Part shown: piece after piece, positions 44,697 to 55,639 of the stretch
Numbering within the stretch: position 1 is the stretch's first letter
Layout of the letters: each line of letters begins with the position of its first letter
Assembly: GCA_964019695.1 (NCBI GenBank)
Contig: OZ026515.1
Span: 140,675,549-140,739,548, forward strand
Length of the DNA stretch: 64,000 nucleotides
DNA from: Loripinus fragilis
Taxonomy: Eukaryota; Mollusca; Bivalvia; Lucinida; Lucinidae
Direction: 5' to 3'
Made by a program: the position numbers and the translations under genes
Notes under the pieces: model-generated
The model's input: only the letters and a program-made list of their open reading frames with translations
The model's database searches: none
What the model was told of the DNA's origin: nothing

Positions 44697-45212
44697 GGTG
44701 TTTATTGCTTTCGCCTTGTCCATCTTTCCGCACGTCCTTACGTATGTCACACTTTTTTCTCATTCGGGAAAGTCCGCCACAATTCGAGAATCGAATCATG
44801 GCTCGGGTGTATGTAAGGCGCATTATGCGTAGTACTATGTACCAAAAAGCTCCATTTTGTTAGCCGGAACAGGCGTATGGAAAATTAGTATTGTTGCATG
44901 TGGGTTCAGCTCTATTAAAATTATCTGAAAATTTTAATCAGTAGAATAAATGAAGTTTATGTTTTTTTTCAATAAAATATCGCTATTAGCGATATTTTAT
45001 TGAAAAAAAAACATAAACTTCATTTAAGACATGTGTTGTGCTGCAGTCACACTTGTTATTGTGTCAACATGGTTTGTGTGACGTCAGCGTCACGTTATAT
45101 AACGTCAGCGTCACGTTATCACCCGCGTTTTCAAAGTAGATCCTCGATGTACATCCGTGGTCTGATTCCACGGAATTTCGCGGACTTTGCCGAGGCAGTT
45201 CCGATTGACTTT
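44697..45212. mobile_element. Foldback element with a 78-nt near-perfect central palindrome, copy 1
   Basis: 44948-45025 reads as its own reverse complement apart from one extra A (centre CGCTATTAGCG). The flanks (CACAATTCGAGAATCGAATC on the left; a doubled GTCAGCGTCACGTTAT and CGGAATTTCGCGGACTTTGC on the right) recur inverted at 54085-54575. TGACGTCA, a full CRE, is present at about 45079. Non-coding apart from a short shared peptide frame. Confidence 0.7.
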
Positions 45213-47195
45213 TTTCTATACCTCCAACATCATTGAAATTGTATATACAAGGGTCTTGCAGTTTCATATGTTGATTTTTATGAATAAGCTATTACTCTCG
45301 TCTTTCTTGGCTGGGTTCTCTCCCATTTCTAAGTTACACCATTGCGTTTAAAAAAAATAAGTCATCGATCTCACCGTCGTGATATTCCTAGGAAGAGTTA
45401 GCAAGAATTTTGTTATTGGTACTTAATTGGTCTGAGGAGTAAATAACCGATCAAATTTGGTTTGATTCCATACACATGGCTGATTTAGGACCCTATTTAG
45501 AATTTCGCATATTTTCTTGTCCACTTTATCTTATTCCGTGATTTTTGCAAAGTAAGAGTTTTTGACGTGTATAATATTTTAATGAGAATGGCGTACTTTT
45601 TTATAAATTTATTACAAAGTTATTGAGCCTGATTTACTATGATAAGATAGCGATATTGTTAGCTGAGTGATCCAAACAGCATTTACTGAGATAGAGTCTT
45701 GCTATTTGGTAATACTTACTGTTTTAGGCTGAGAAGTAGATTTCGTTGGATTCCATGAAAATAACAAAGTTATGTCCCTTTTTCTACTCTGACAGTTTTA
45801 CAACATTTGGCCCACTTCATCTAGAATGCTGATTGTTGGTATCCTAAGAGTATTTGATATGTAGAAATCTTTAATGAAGGTGAGGTAACTTTGCATCAAT
45901 TTATTAAAGAGTAATTGCCCCTAAATGAGATTGAAAATATCACTATCTTCTTATCAAAGTATCTCAAAAGGCATTTAAACTAGAGTCGTGTTGTAAAAAT
46001 AGACAATCAGCTGGTTGGGGCACTGTATTTGACAGACTTCTCTATTGTTTTAGCCCTAATTGATAATAATATACTGTATATTATTGCGATATTGTTAGCA
46101 AGATGTGTCAAAGGGTATTTAAAGCAAGACACTTGCTATTTGGTATACTTTCTTTGGCTGAGTTGGAATCCAAAAAAATGACTAGGCTATGCCTCTTTTT
46201 ATACTTTGACGCTCCCAAACTATGGGTCAATTTGATCTAGAAAGATTATTTTTGTGATACTAAGAGTATTATTGCTTTGTTTGTCTTGATGTTTTGCTTC
46301 CGAATAAACTTCATATGGAAACGTTTTACCTGAGATGAACCAATTCTAAGCAGTGACTAGAGTATTTGATGTTTAAAATACTTTGATGAAGGTGGCGCAA
46401 TTTTGCATCAGTTTATTTAAGAGTAATTGTCCCCAAAAGATTATGAAAATATTGCTATCTTGTTAGCAAGGTATCTCAAAAGGCATTTAAGTTAGAGTCG
46501 TGTTGTAAAAATGGACAAGCAGCTCGTTGGGGGCACTGTATTTCACAAATTTCTCTATTGTTTTACCCCTAATTGACAATTATAAGATTGCAATATTGTT
46601 AGCAAGATGTGTCAAAGGGTATTTAAAGCAAGACACTTGCTATTTGGTATACTGCCTTTGGCTGAGTTGGAATCCAAGAAAATGACTAGGCTATGATTCT
46701 TTTTATACTTTGACGCTCCCAAACTATGGGTCCATTTGATCTAGAATGATTATTGTTGCGATACTAAGAGTATTATTGCTTTGTTTGTCTTGATGCTTTG
46801 CTTCCGAATAAACTTCATATGGAAACGTTTTACCGGAGATGAACCAATTCTAAGAAGTGACTAGAGTATTTGATGTTTAAAATACTTTAATGAAGGTGGC
46901 GCAATTTTGCATCAGTTTATTAAAGAGTAATTGTCCCGAAATTATTATGAAAATATCGCTATCTTGTTATCAAGGTATCTCAAAAGGCATTTAAGTTAGA
47001 GTCGTGTTGTAAAAATGGACAAGCAGCTCGTTGGGGGCACTGTATTTCACAAACTTCTTTATTGTTTTACCCCTAATTGACAATTATAAGATTGCGATAT
47101 TGTAAGCAAGATGTGTCAAAGGGTACTTAAAGCAAGACACTTACTATTTTGTATACTGGATATGGTTGAATTGGAATCCAAGTTAATGACTAGGT

Positions 47196-48140
47196 TATAG
47201 TAAGTAAGGGTGCAAAGATCAGGAATCGATACATCAAGTACCACACTTGACCCAGGATACCAATGGGAAAGTGACAAACTCACAGTAGACACCACAAATG
47301 AGAGCCAAGAGGTCAGCCCTTTCCCAGCAGGTGACCACAAAGCACATATAAACAGACGCACACAAAGACATAGCAAACACAAGACAGAACAAAAACATAA
47401 ACGATCCACAAAAGAAGTACCGCCTTGGAACGGTCAGTAAAATATTTTACTGGAGGGCTTAAACCGGTTTAACGGCGCCAACCTCACCCTTAATTCAGAT
47501 GTGGATCAAGACACATAGATATTTGGTTTGCATGAAAGACCCCTAACTTATCAATGCATCATCTCCTAAGACATATAAATCAAGATATAACAAGGAGATA
47601 AAGCAAGGATAAGGACTCAACAGTAAATTAAACTGAATACCGGAGCAAAAGAAATCCAACAGGTAAACCCCGGTGGGCCCGACAAACAGCCAAAGCATCA
47701 GGCCCCTACCATCTCACCAATAGATAAGTCTTTAAGTTGGAACCATCATAGAGTCTGAAGTCCGACCCACTGGCGTGCAATTAAAGAGGAAAGCAAAGTT
47801 GCCAACCGTGATTGGGTTGACTACCAAGCATGCAGTCTGTTGCAATACATTAATGTTATAGCCAATCTTTTTATAATGGGAAATTATTTTAATGAACTGC
47901 GCTGAAAAATTATTAGAGCCAACAATCTTCTTCAATTTATACACCAAGTCACCATAGAAATCAGGTTCCGAAAGTCCTTGGCGCAAGAGAGATTTAAGTC
48001 CAACTTGGAATTTAGAAATCAAGTCATAGTATCGTCTATAAAATTTTGAAAATGTTTTGCGAAGTTTATGATACCGATTGCCTTGTTTAAGAAGTTTCTG
48101 AGTTAACAATTTATTGCGAGTGTTGAAGTCAGCAACATAG
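47196..48140 (-). mobile_element. Penelope-like retroelement, 5'-truncated (subfamily 1), inserted in the tandem array
   Basis: On the minus strand: RT C-terminus (48140-47732) followed by a full subfamily-1 tail ending in CTTACTTA (TAAGTAAG at 47196). It breaks an AATGACTAGGCTATGCCTC phrase of the ~510-bp repeat. It is closer to copy A than to copy C. Confidence 0.85.
47732..48109 (-). pseudogene. PLE RT C-terminal domain, one open frame (125 codons)
   Basis: Encodes the basic KLLKQGNRYHKLRKTFSKFY-type helix and YGDLVYKLKKIVG, then LVVNPITVGNFAFLFNCTPV, as in copy A (about 90% identical by eye at the residue level). It lacks the catalytic core. The unbroken frame suggests a younger insertion than copy C. 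It cannot act alone. Confidence 0.8.
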
Positions 48141-49005
48141 CTAGATGCCTCTTTTTATACTTTGCCATTTCCTATCTATGGGTCCGTTTTGAAGATTATT
48201 GTTGTTATCATAAGAGTATTATTGCTTTGTTTGTGCTGATGCTTTGCATCCAAGTCAACTTCATGTCGAAACGTTTTACCTAGGTTGAACCAATTCTAAG
48301 CAGTGGCTAGAGTATTTGATGTTTAAAATACTTTAATGAAGGTGACGTAACTTTGCATCAGTTTATTAAAGAGTAATTGCCCTTAAATGATTATGAAAAT
48401 ATCGCTATCTTGTTATCAAGGTAACTCAAACGACATTTAAGCTAGAGTCGGGTTGTAAAAAATGGACAAGCAGCTGGTTGTGGGCTCTGTATTTGACAAA
48501 AATCTCTATTGTTTTTAGCCCTAATTGATCATAATAAGATTGCAATATTGTTAGCAAGATGTGCCAAAGGGTACTTAAAGCAAGACACTTACTATTTGGT
48601 ATACTGGATTTGTCTGAATTGGAATCCAAGTAAATGACTAGACTATGCCTCTTTTTATACTTTGACGTTCCCAAACCGTGGATCCATTTGATCTAGAATG
48701 ATTATTGTTGTTTTACTAAGAGAATTATTGTTTTGTTTGTCTTGATGCTTTGCTTCCGAATAAACTTCATGTCGAAACGTTTTACCTAAGATGAACAAAT
48801 TCTAAGCAATGCCTAGAGTATTTGATGCTTAAAATACTTAAATGACGGTGACGTAACTTTGAATCAGTTTATTAAAGAGTAATTGCCCCTAAATGATTAT
48901 GAAAATATCGCTATCTTGTTATCAAGGTATCTCAAAAGGTATTTAAGCTAGAGTCGTGTTGTAAAAGATGGACAAGCAGCTGGTTGTGGGCTGTGTGTTT
49001 CACAA

Positions 49006-49112
49006 GCACTATTTCTAGTTTCTCTATTTTTAGCTCGATCGTAGCAGTTCGAAAGACCAAACTCCCAAAGATCCCCATCGCCACCACAACCACCTACCGT
49101 CGTGTATTACTT
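49006..49112. other. Spacer between tandem array and MITE
   Basis: A short stretch with GACCAAACTCCCAAAGATCC and a CACCACAACC patch. No feature. Confidence 0.35.
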
Positions 49113-49660
49113 GACTTTTCGCTTACTGTAAAGGCGGCAACTTTAATATTCATATCCGGTGTGGTTCGGCTATTTCATCTGCTAAGGCAGGGAAATCAGG
49201 TTTATTTATAATCCTTTGGTAAAGAATTAAAAAGCTTTTTGAACCGCACAAACGTGCGTGCAGTTTGTGCGTGTATTTCATGAAAATCCTAACCGTATAC
49301 ACACTGAACTAACATTTAGTTACCCTTAAAGCGCATAATCACAAAATGTACGCTTTTGTCATCCACTAAATTATTGGAAGCCTCATAGATAAACAGTGTG
49401 AACCCAGATCAGACTGCTCCTGTAGGAGCAGTCTGATCTAGGTCCACAATGTTTGCCTCCCTGCTTATGTTAAATAGACATTTTCAGATGCAGTTATTTT
49501 GCTGGCGTTTTAGGACTAAATAATGACTGAGGTTGTGGCACAAGATGATACAGTTACTTAAATAAAACCACGCCTCCTATTCAGCTTTTACCTATGCCGA
49601 AAGTTGACTAGTCCTAATTACGCATTCATGAGGCGCCGCCTTTACAGTAAGCGAAAAGTC
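49113..49660. mobile_element. MITE with GACTTTTCGCTTACTG termini (548 bp)
   Basis: The left end GACTTTTCGCTTACTGTAAA (continuing GGCGGC) and its exact reverse complement at 49635-49660 make 26-bp perfect inverted repeats. A piggyBac-type MITE sits inside. I could not define a target duplication, so the superfamily is open. Confidence 0.75.
49323..49517. mobile_element. PiggyBac-type MITE, decayed ends, nested
   Basis: Left CCCTTAAAGCGCATAATC, right CTGGCGTTTTAGGA, with the central hairpin CAGATCAGACTGCTCC / GGAGCAGTCTGATC. Ends and TTAA sites are partly mutated. It lies inside the 548-bp MITE. Confidence 0.7.
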
Positions 49661-49916
49661 TATTAATATCAACAGCTAGTCTGTTTCACCTGTCTACTAA
49701 GCGGACATTGCTACTGACAATGAGTTTATAAGCGCATGTTAGTATTGGAACAATTAATTTGACTCGTAGCATCAATCAAAGCATTCCTTTGGCTTAAGTG
49801 AATGCACATTACTCATCCTCGTCATGCTGAATATTTTTATGTGTAACACTTATTCTAAATTTTTATCCAGTTAACCTACAGAATATTAGTTGCAGACATG
49901 TGGTTACAAACGGAGT

Positions 49917-49984
49917 GGAAAACAGCGTGAACCTTGATCAGATGGCTTCATCAGAAGCCATCTGATCTGGATTTACACTGTTTA
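49917..49984. mobile_element. Hairpin MITE core
   Basis: CTTGATCAGATGGCTTC / GAAGCCATCTGATCTGG pair around a short loop, with outer AACAGCGTGAA / TTACACTGTT. Same hairpin family, different arm sequence. Confidence 0.65.
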
Positions 49985-50834
49985 AAAAAGGATAAATCAG
50001 GGTTCAACAGGACAAGGGTTAATCTTCTGCTCTATCACTGTCTTTATGTATCACAGTTTGTGTTGGTTTTCACTGAAGGCGATGTGATTCTTATCGGACA
50101 ATATATTTATTACCTCGAAAATTTGACGTTGCTAGAAGGAATAGTCTCTTAAGTAAGTTCAATCTACCCTGCTCACCAAAGTTACCCTACACATGTATAC
50201 TTTATTTTCCCTATAAATTCGGACATTATAAGCCCTAATCATCGTCATCAATGTGTAACTGATGAAATGTAAAACATGTAGGGACCAAATCCAAGGACGT
50301 TTTGAGAACGCTGCTGACTCTGATCAGACTGCTCCTGGTTTATTGAATCAGACATGCAAAGGCACGTAAACACATCAAAGCAAAGCACAATGAAGATAAA
50401 ACAATCATTCCTTCCTCTGTGAAACACAACTCAGATAACAAATTCACGACCAACCACAAAACCCATAAACAACAAACTGAACTACCAATAAATATTTACA
50501 TTCTCACTGTAGTTGCCTTAGATGAAACTAACATTTCTGGCTGCTTGCATTTCTCGATGCAAAACATTGAAATATCATGTGATCTAGACCACGCCTAAAG
50601 GCGGAGATACATGTACATGTACGTCAACGTCAGACAATAACGTTCTTTGTTTATCGACATTTGCGTGACGACATTCACGTACCACCACGACGTTATGTTC
50701 AAGAGTTTCGCTCCCTGGCTGTTCCATAACCTCCGTTACAAATGATATATTTCATTTTATAAGGATAGCTGACAGGGTTGGGTGGAATATAATTCAGTAA
50801 ATTTGGTTGATAATATAGAAATTTAATGTAAATA
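49985..50834. other. No gene recognised
   Basis: GACTCTGATCAGACTGCTCC at about 50318 is half of the common hairpin. 50580-50720 is slightly GC-richer, with ACATGTACATGTACGTCAACGTC. No supported exon. Confidence 0.4.
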
Positions 50835-50836
50835 TA

Positions 50837-50983
50837 AGGATTGAAATTTATATTTAAGCTTACACTGGATAATGAAAAGCATTAACTGTTTTAATGTTTC
50901 TGAGCCCTTTGGGCTTCACATACATCAAAATAGCTAATGATTTTCACCACCCAGTGCAAGCTTGAAATATGAATTTCAATCCT
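50837..50983. mobile_element. 147-bp MITE with TA duplication
   Basis: AGGATTGAAATTTATATTT..AAATATGAATTTCAATCCT ends, TA on each side (50835-50836, 50984-50985), and inner arms CACTGGATAATGAAAAGCAT and ACCCAGTG. It is an almost complete foldback. The AGGATTGAAATTCATATTT ends are a common mollusc repeat type (from general familiarity). Confidence 0.8.
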
Positions 50984-51286
50984 TAATAGAACCACCGCCT
51001 TATAACGGGCATCGGTCACATCAATCAGAGGGGCCTGGATATATATGCATGTTTATTTTAACTTGATGTTTTACTCCAAACGGTTCCAATCTGCAGAGCA
51101 AAATGGGCACCAGACAAAAATATATATTTAAAAACATCACCTTCTGAATCTAATTTCAAAACAATTTTACACAATTATACGCATAGTGCCCTCTACTGAA
51201 AATGCTTAAACGGTTCTGCTCCACTGAACAACATGGCCTCCAGAGCTAAACCAATGGCTCTTATTAAAAAACACACACAGACAAAT
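50984..51286. other. No gene recognised
   Basis: No repeat or coding feature stands out in these ~300 bp. Confidence 0.4.
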
Positions 51287-51523
51287 GAGCCGTGGCATGG
51301 GATTTCCAACAATATGGTATGTGCGACCAGCAAAGCCTCAGATCAACCTGCGCATACGCGCAGTCTGATCAGAGCCTTTGCTAGTCGCTTGAATATTCTA
51401 TGAGTGCTAAGCTACTGACTGAACATAATTTGGAGTTTCTAAGCTTAAAAGGAGGCTGAACAGGCTCGTCTGAGTCTACACTCGACAAAGTGCCACATTG
51501 TTGGAAATCACATGTCACGGCTC
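51287..51523. mobile_element. 237-bp foldback MITE, copy 3
   Basis: GAGCCGTGGCATGGGATTTC..CACGGCTC ends, the hairpin CAGATCAACCTGCGCATACG, and the same length and orientation as the copy at 44386. Confidence 0.84.
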
Positions 51524-51805
51524 AAATGGTCCTGCAAACATTACATAAATATATGCAGTTCTGGTCCACTGAATGGAATGGTTTTGAGAGCTCTAAAAAT
51601 AGACCAAAAAAAACTCCGTCTCCTCATGAACTGGCTCAATTTCAAATAATTTCTGAAGGTGTCAACGAAATTGGCAGCAAGACATTTAGCCCTTACTCGC
51701 ACGGCGATGCTGGTCTTCCTTCGACCCAGCCTTTTGACATTTGGTTGTCGTGTGTGTTCTGTTTTTTTTTTGTTTTATCACTTTCCCAAATGTGTCCTGG
51801 CCCTC
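51524..51805. other. No gene recognised
   Basis: An open stretch (51490-51816) begins within the MITE. Without splice sites or motifs I do not call a gene. Confidence 0.4.
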
Positions 51806-52098
51806 ATCAGAATTAAAGGCGAGGTTGGCGCCGTTAAACTGGTTTAAGCCCTCCAGGAAAGTATTTTTACTGGCCGTTCCAAGCAGGTACTTCTTTTGTA
51901 GATCATTTGTGTTATTTACGTCTTGTGTTTTTCATGCTTTTACGTCTGTTCATTACTGCCTTGTGGGGAATGGGCTGACCTCTTGGCTCTTGTTTGGGAT
52001 GTTAAACTGTGTTTTTGTCTCTTTACCATGTGGTATCCTGGGTCAGGTGCAGTACTTGATTGTATCGATTCCTGGTCTTTGCCACCTTTCTTACTTTA
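51806..52098 (+). mobile_element. Tail-only PLE insertion (subfamily 1)
   Basis: Starts near AGAATTAAAGGCGAGGTTGG, has the AAACTGGTTTAAGCCCTCC box, and ends ATCGATTCCTGGTCTTTGCC then TTTCTTACTTT. Slightly diverged. A 237-codon frame (51741-52454) runs through it by chance. Confidence 0.75.
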
Positions 52099-52739
52099 AG
52101 GACAAATGGCAACGTTTAAGCCAATTTTTTTGTAGAGTACCAAGACTGATGCTGACACGTATTGAATTTTCTTCTGACCACGTTCATGTAAAACCTGTCA
52201 TATATGCACAGCTTCATCATTACATAAGAAATTCAGACGAAAGGGAATCCGCTAATGAAATAATGAAAGAAAGAAACGTACGAAAGCGTGGACGAATCCA
52301 TTTGCGTTCAGTATACATATATACTTTTTTAAAAAAATGGCACTGTAAGAGTGTTGACAACGCGATTAGTCAGCATGCAATTAAATCATTTAACATTTAC
52401 TACAATGTAAACAAGATTAGAAAAAGAAGTGGTACGCAAGTCATTGATAATTGATGCCAATATGGGCACATGGTTACCTGAAATTCTGGAAAACGCTGAA
52501 CAATAATAGTGGCGGTGGGGTAATATGCAGTCCGATCAGCGACATTATTGTGTCTTTGTTATTGGATAAGTTTCTGTGTTATATCTGATCGGTCGATGGC
52601 AGAGCTTAGTTATAACTCGTATAAGCTATGTAGTCATTAGGGCTGTAGCATGTGCCTCCCTTTGATATTTAAAAACTACGAATATAACTAGCTGCGATGT
52701 TAATAAGTCATGTCAAAGTTAACCATATTCTTACTTCTA
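52099..52739. other. No gene; frame continues from the PLE tail
   Basis: The right half of that 237-codon frame (to 52454) is open but has no recognisable domain, and starts in tail sequence. Treated as chance. Nothing else seen. Confidence 0.4.
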
Positions 52740-53508
52740 GTTTGATATAACAAAGTTGGTCCACAGTAAAATGCATTTAAGCCCCCCCCCCCCGGTGGCT
52801 TAGGCTGCTGTCCGTTCTAAGGCGGTGGTTCTGTTGTTGTTGACTTTTTGTTTATTGTAACTCCCATTGTGGAAGTCTGAAATTGTTCTATGTTTTGTTG
52901 TACGTTACTTTATGTCCATTCTAGTATTGCAATCATCTTGGTGGGGAAGAGAGAGCTGTTGAGTCCTTATCCTTGCTTTATCTCCTTGTTATATCTTGAT
53001 TTATATGTTTTAGGAGATGATGCATTGATAAGTTAGGGGTCTTTCATGCAAACCAAATATCTATGTGTCTTGATCCACATCTGAATTAAGGGTGAGGTTG
53101 GCGCCGTTAAACCGGTTTAAGCCCTCCAGTAAAATATTTTACTGACCGTTCCAAGGTGGTACTTCTTTTGTGGATCTTTTATGTTTTTGTTCTGTTTTGT
53201 GTTTGCTATGTTCTGTGCGCGTCTGTTTATATGTGCTTCGTGGTCACCTGCTGGGAAAGGGCTGACCTCTTGGCTCTCGTTTGTGGTGTCTTCTGTGAGT
53301 TTGTCACTTTCCCATTGGTATCCTGGGTCAGGTGTGGTACTTGATTGTATCGATTCCTGATCTTTGCAACCTTACTTACTCTGATTGCTTTGCTTAATTT
53401 GTCTTCCTGGTGTCTCGTGATGGTTGAGCGGCTCTTCCTCGCGGTGCCACGGGGTTGTCTGCAGTTTGTGATTGTGGTATTTCCTGATCATTCTCAATTA
53501 CTATTTTT
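52740..53508 (+). mobile_element. PLE subfamily-2 tail, split by a subfamily-1 tail
   Basis: 52740-52957 (AAAATGCATTTAAGCCCCCC.. to GAAGAGAGAGCT) and 53387-53508 (GATTGCTTTGCTTAATTTG.. to TTTCCTGATCATTCTCAATT) join to the order seen intact at 18100-18411. It carries no RT part, so it is itself tail-only. Confidence 0.75.
52958..53386 (+). mobile_element. Tail-only PLE insertion (subfamily 1), nested in subfamily-2 tail
   Basis: Runs from GTTGAGTCCTTATCC to CTTACTTACT and is intact across all landmarks. It starts at nearly the same base as the tail at 14584. A 62-codon frame (53156-53344) lies within it. Confidence 0.85.
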
Positions 53509-54084
53509 GGGATGGTCAATTGTATAGTTCGAGGGGTCATTGGTTATAATTTTCAAATAAAATTGTACTTTATTTGCTCTGATGATTGTGTGTTGTCTTA
53601 GCAAACACTGTAGACCCTTACGAAATGCCGCGTAATGCTGCATTTTATCTGAGTTGTCACTGTTTGACAAAGTACATATGTAGGAGTCACCAGTATACAA
53701 AGGACTAAATGACATCACTTGTATGGGTAAACGACAAGGGCATTAGTACACGTTATATAATGCAAGTGTACGAAGGAGCACGAAGTGCAACTGGGACCTT
53801 ACATTGGTTTTATCCCTTTGTAGAAGGCGAAGGGGGATATTGTTTTGGAGTTGTCCGTCTACCTGTCCGTCTTTCTACCCATCCATATTCTGTCATGACT
53901 TGATAACTAACGTAAAGAATTTCATCAACTCTTACTGGTGTTGTATATGTATGACCAAAGTGGGGTTTGGCTTGCGGTGAATCAGTTGTTGTTTATTCAT
54001 TTTTTGTTGTTGCTCTCATTGTGTGCGAGCGAAGGTTCTCGCAAATATTAACTATGGTTTTAGATAAAGTCTCAGATCAAAATT
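53509..54084. other. No gene recognised
   Basis: Around 53825-53880, GGCGAAGGGGGATATTGTTT and CCGTCTACCTGTCCGTC resemble a dispersed repeat also seen at 55125-55185. No exon. Confidence 0.4.
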
Positions 54085-54575
54085 AAGACCAATCGGAACT
54101 GCCTCGGCCAATTTCGTGGTATTCCGTGGAATCAGACCTCGGATGGACATCGAGGATCTACTTTGATAACGTGACGCTGACGTTACATAACGTGACGCTG
54201 ACGTCACAGAAACCATACCAATACAATAACACGTTCGAATGCAGCGAAACAAACGGTTACATTATTCCACAAGATGCTATTAATGAAGTTTAGGGTTTTT
54301 TCAATAAAATATCGCTATAGCGATAGCGATATTTTATTAAAAAACATGACTTTCATTTATTTTGTTGACAGAATAATGGATTTTAACAGAGCTGAACTCA
54401 CATGCTACAAAACTAATTTTCCTTATCCAAGTTCCGGCTATTATAGTCAAATGGGGCTTTTACGCGTTATACGCCTTACGTACACGCAAAGCTTGATTTG
54501 ATTCTCGAATTGTGCCGGATTTTCCCGATTGAGCTTAGACCTTCAGCTTTGCTGAATACATCAGCATGGGTGTTT
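54085..54575. mobile_element. Foldback element with central palindrome, copy 2 (inverted)
   Basis: The central TCAATAAAATATCGCTATAG..CGATATTTTATT arms (about 54299-54343) are extended by an imperfect repeat. The flanks match 44697-45212 in reverse, including doubled AACGTGACGCTGACGT and CACAATTCGAGAATCA (reverse). Confidence 0.7.
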
Positions 54576-54797
54576 ATTATGGAAACCTCGTGCACTGGCC
54601 CATAGGTTTTGATCATCATTCATTTAGACTTTAACGAGTGCCTTATTTCGCAAATCCGTTCGAATAGACCTAATTAATTGTGTGATACAGTAATGGTAGT
54701 AGATATTGCTCTTCTAATGTATCTGGTCGAGATATATTGCCGCCTCTTGGTAATAAAACGTAAATACCATCACTGTCTCTCCAAGGCATCACATTAA

Positions 54798-55036
54798 CCC
54801 TTAAAGCGCCAAGAAAAAAAAATGCATCTAAAATGTCGTCTGCTGAAGTCGTCTCCTGCAAATAAGTGCCTCACATTACTGACGAATTAAGTATAGATGC
54901 AAACAGCGTGGGCCCAGAACAGACTGCTCAAAGGAGCATTCTGATCTGGGTCCACACTGTTTGTCATAGAAGCTTCTTAAACATTTCAGCAGACGAGAAA
55001 AGCAGACGACTGTTGTTGCTATTGGCGCTTTAAGGG
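54798..55036. mobile_element. PiggyBac-type MITE, 239 bp, TTAA flanks
   Basis: CCCTTAAAGCGCCAAGA..TGGCGCTTTAAGGG between exact TTAA (54794-54797, 55037-55040), with the central hairpin around AGACTGCTC / GAGCATTCTGATCTGGG. It is the best preserved copy together with 8901. Confidence 0.9.
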
Positions 55037-55079
55037 TTAATAGAGAACTCTACGACTTAGGTAAAGTAGCATTCTCAGT

Positions 55080-55420
55080 GGAAGGAACTTATTTTTATCC
55101 CTACGCCTTTTTTTAAAAAAAAGTGAAGGGGATATTGCGTTCGCCTCCGTCTGTGCGTCTGTCCGTCAGTCCGTCTGGCCGTTATGCTATCTCCTCCAAA
55201 TAGTAGAGCAAACGAGAGCTCAAAAGTCGCCTCCTTAAGGACTTTTAGGTGCCCTCTCTGTTAACAAGTAGTGTTATATACCAAATTGTTTGTTAGCATC
55301 ACTAGTTTCAGCAAACCAATGATGTCGGAGTCGTGTACTTACAGAGTTATGGCCCTTGAAAGTTACCTACCCTAAACACTCTTTAGACTGATTTTATGGT
55401 ATAAAATGAGCATAAAATGT
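55080..55420. repeat. Dispersed repeat, also at 63610-63810
   Basis: TCGCCTCCTTAAGGACTTTT followed by AGGTGCCCTCTCTGT, AACAAGTAGTGTTATATACC and CTTACAGAGTTATGGCCCTT are found in order in both places. The unit is non-coding. Confidence 0.75.
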
Positions 55421-55639
55421 TCCTGTTTTGCTGGAAATAACCAGTTTTACGTATTTTCGTCTTAAGTTTGAATCAGAAACGGAAAATATGTTATAGTTAT
55501 ATTCATTTTACTTGACAAAAGAGGGGATTGGGATGAATGCCTTGTGTAGCGGGCCCTGACGGCGTCAGCGTCGGTGACAGCACTTATGTAGGTGTGGCCC
55601 TTTGATATATGTTTAATATTTCCTGATTGGGTGATCGGA

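Larger units (their letters stand above)
45380..49005. repeat. ~510-bp tandem array, about 6-7 units
   Basis: The landmark AAAGAGTAATTGCCCC recurs at 45906, 46426, 46924, 48366 and 48880. Spacings are 520, 498, 1442 (holding a 0.94 kb PLE, so ~500) and 514 bp. Other landmarks are GGACAAGCAGCTCGTTGGGG and AAAGGGTATTTAAAGCAAGA. The first unit (about 45380-45905) is the most diverged. No coding frame, so a long-period satellite or a multiplied repeat. Confidence 0.9.

Noticed and set aside
51741..52454. 237-codon open frame, the longest outside the Gypsy element
   Set aside because: Its first half is PLE tail sequence (51806-52098), other copies of which do not keep the frame open, and the rest has no motif or splice support. 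Chance is likelier.
53156..53344. Cysteine/valine-rich small frame in PLE tails (also 47116-47409 and 16273-16494 on the minus strand)
   Set aside because: Similar frames are open in several tails, but copy A has an in-frame TGA. The likeness follows from DNA homology and gives no evidence of selection on protein.
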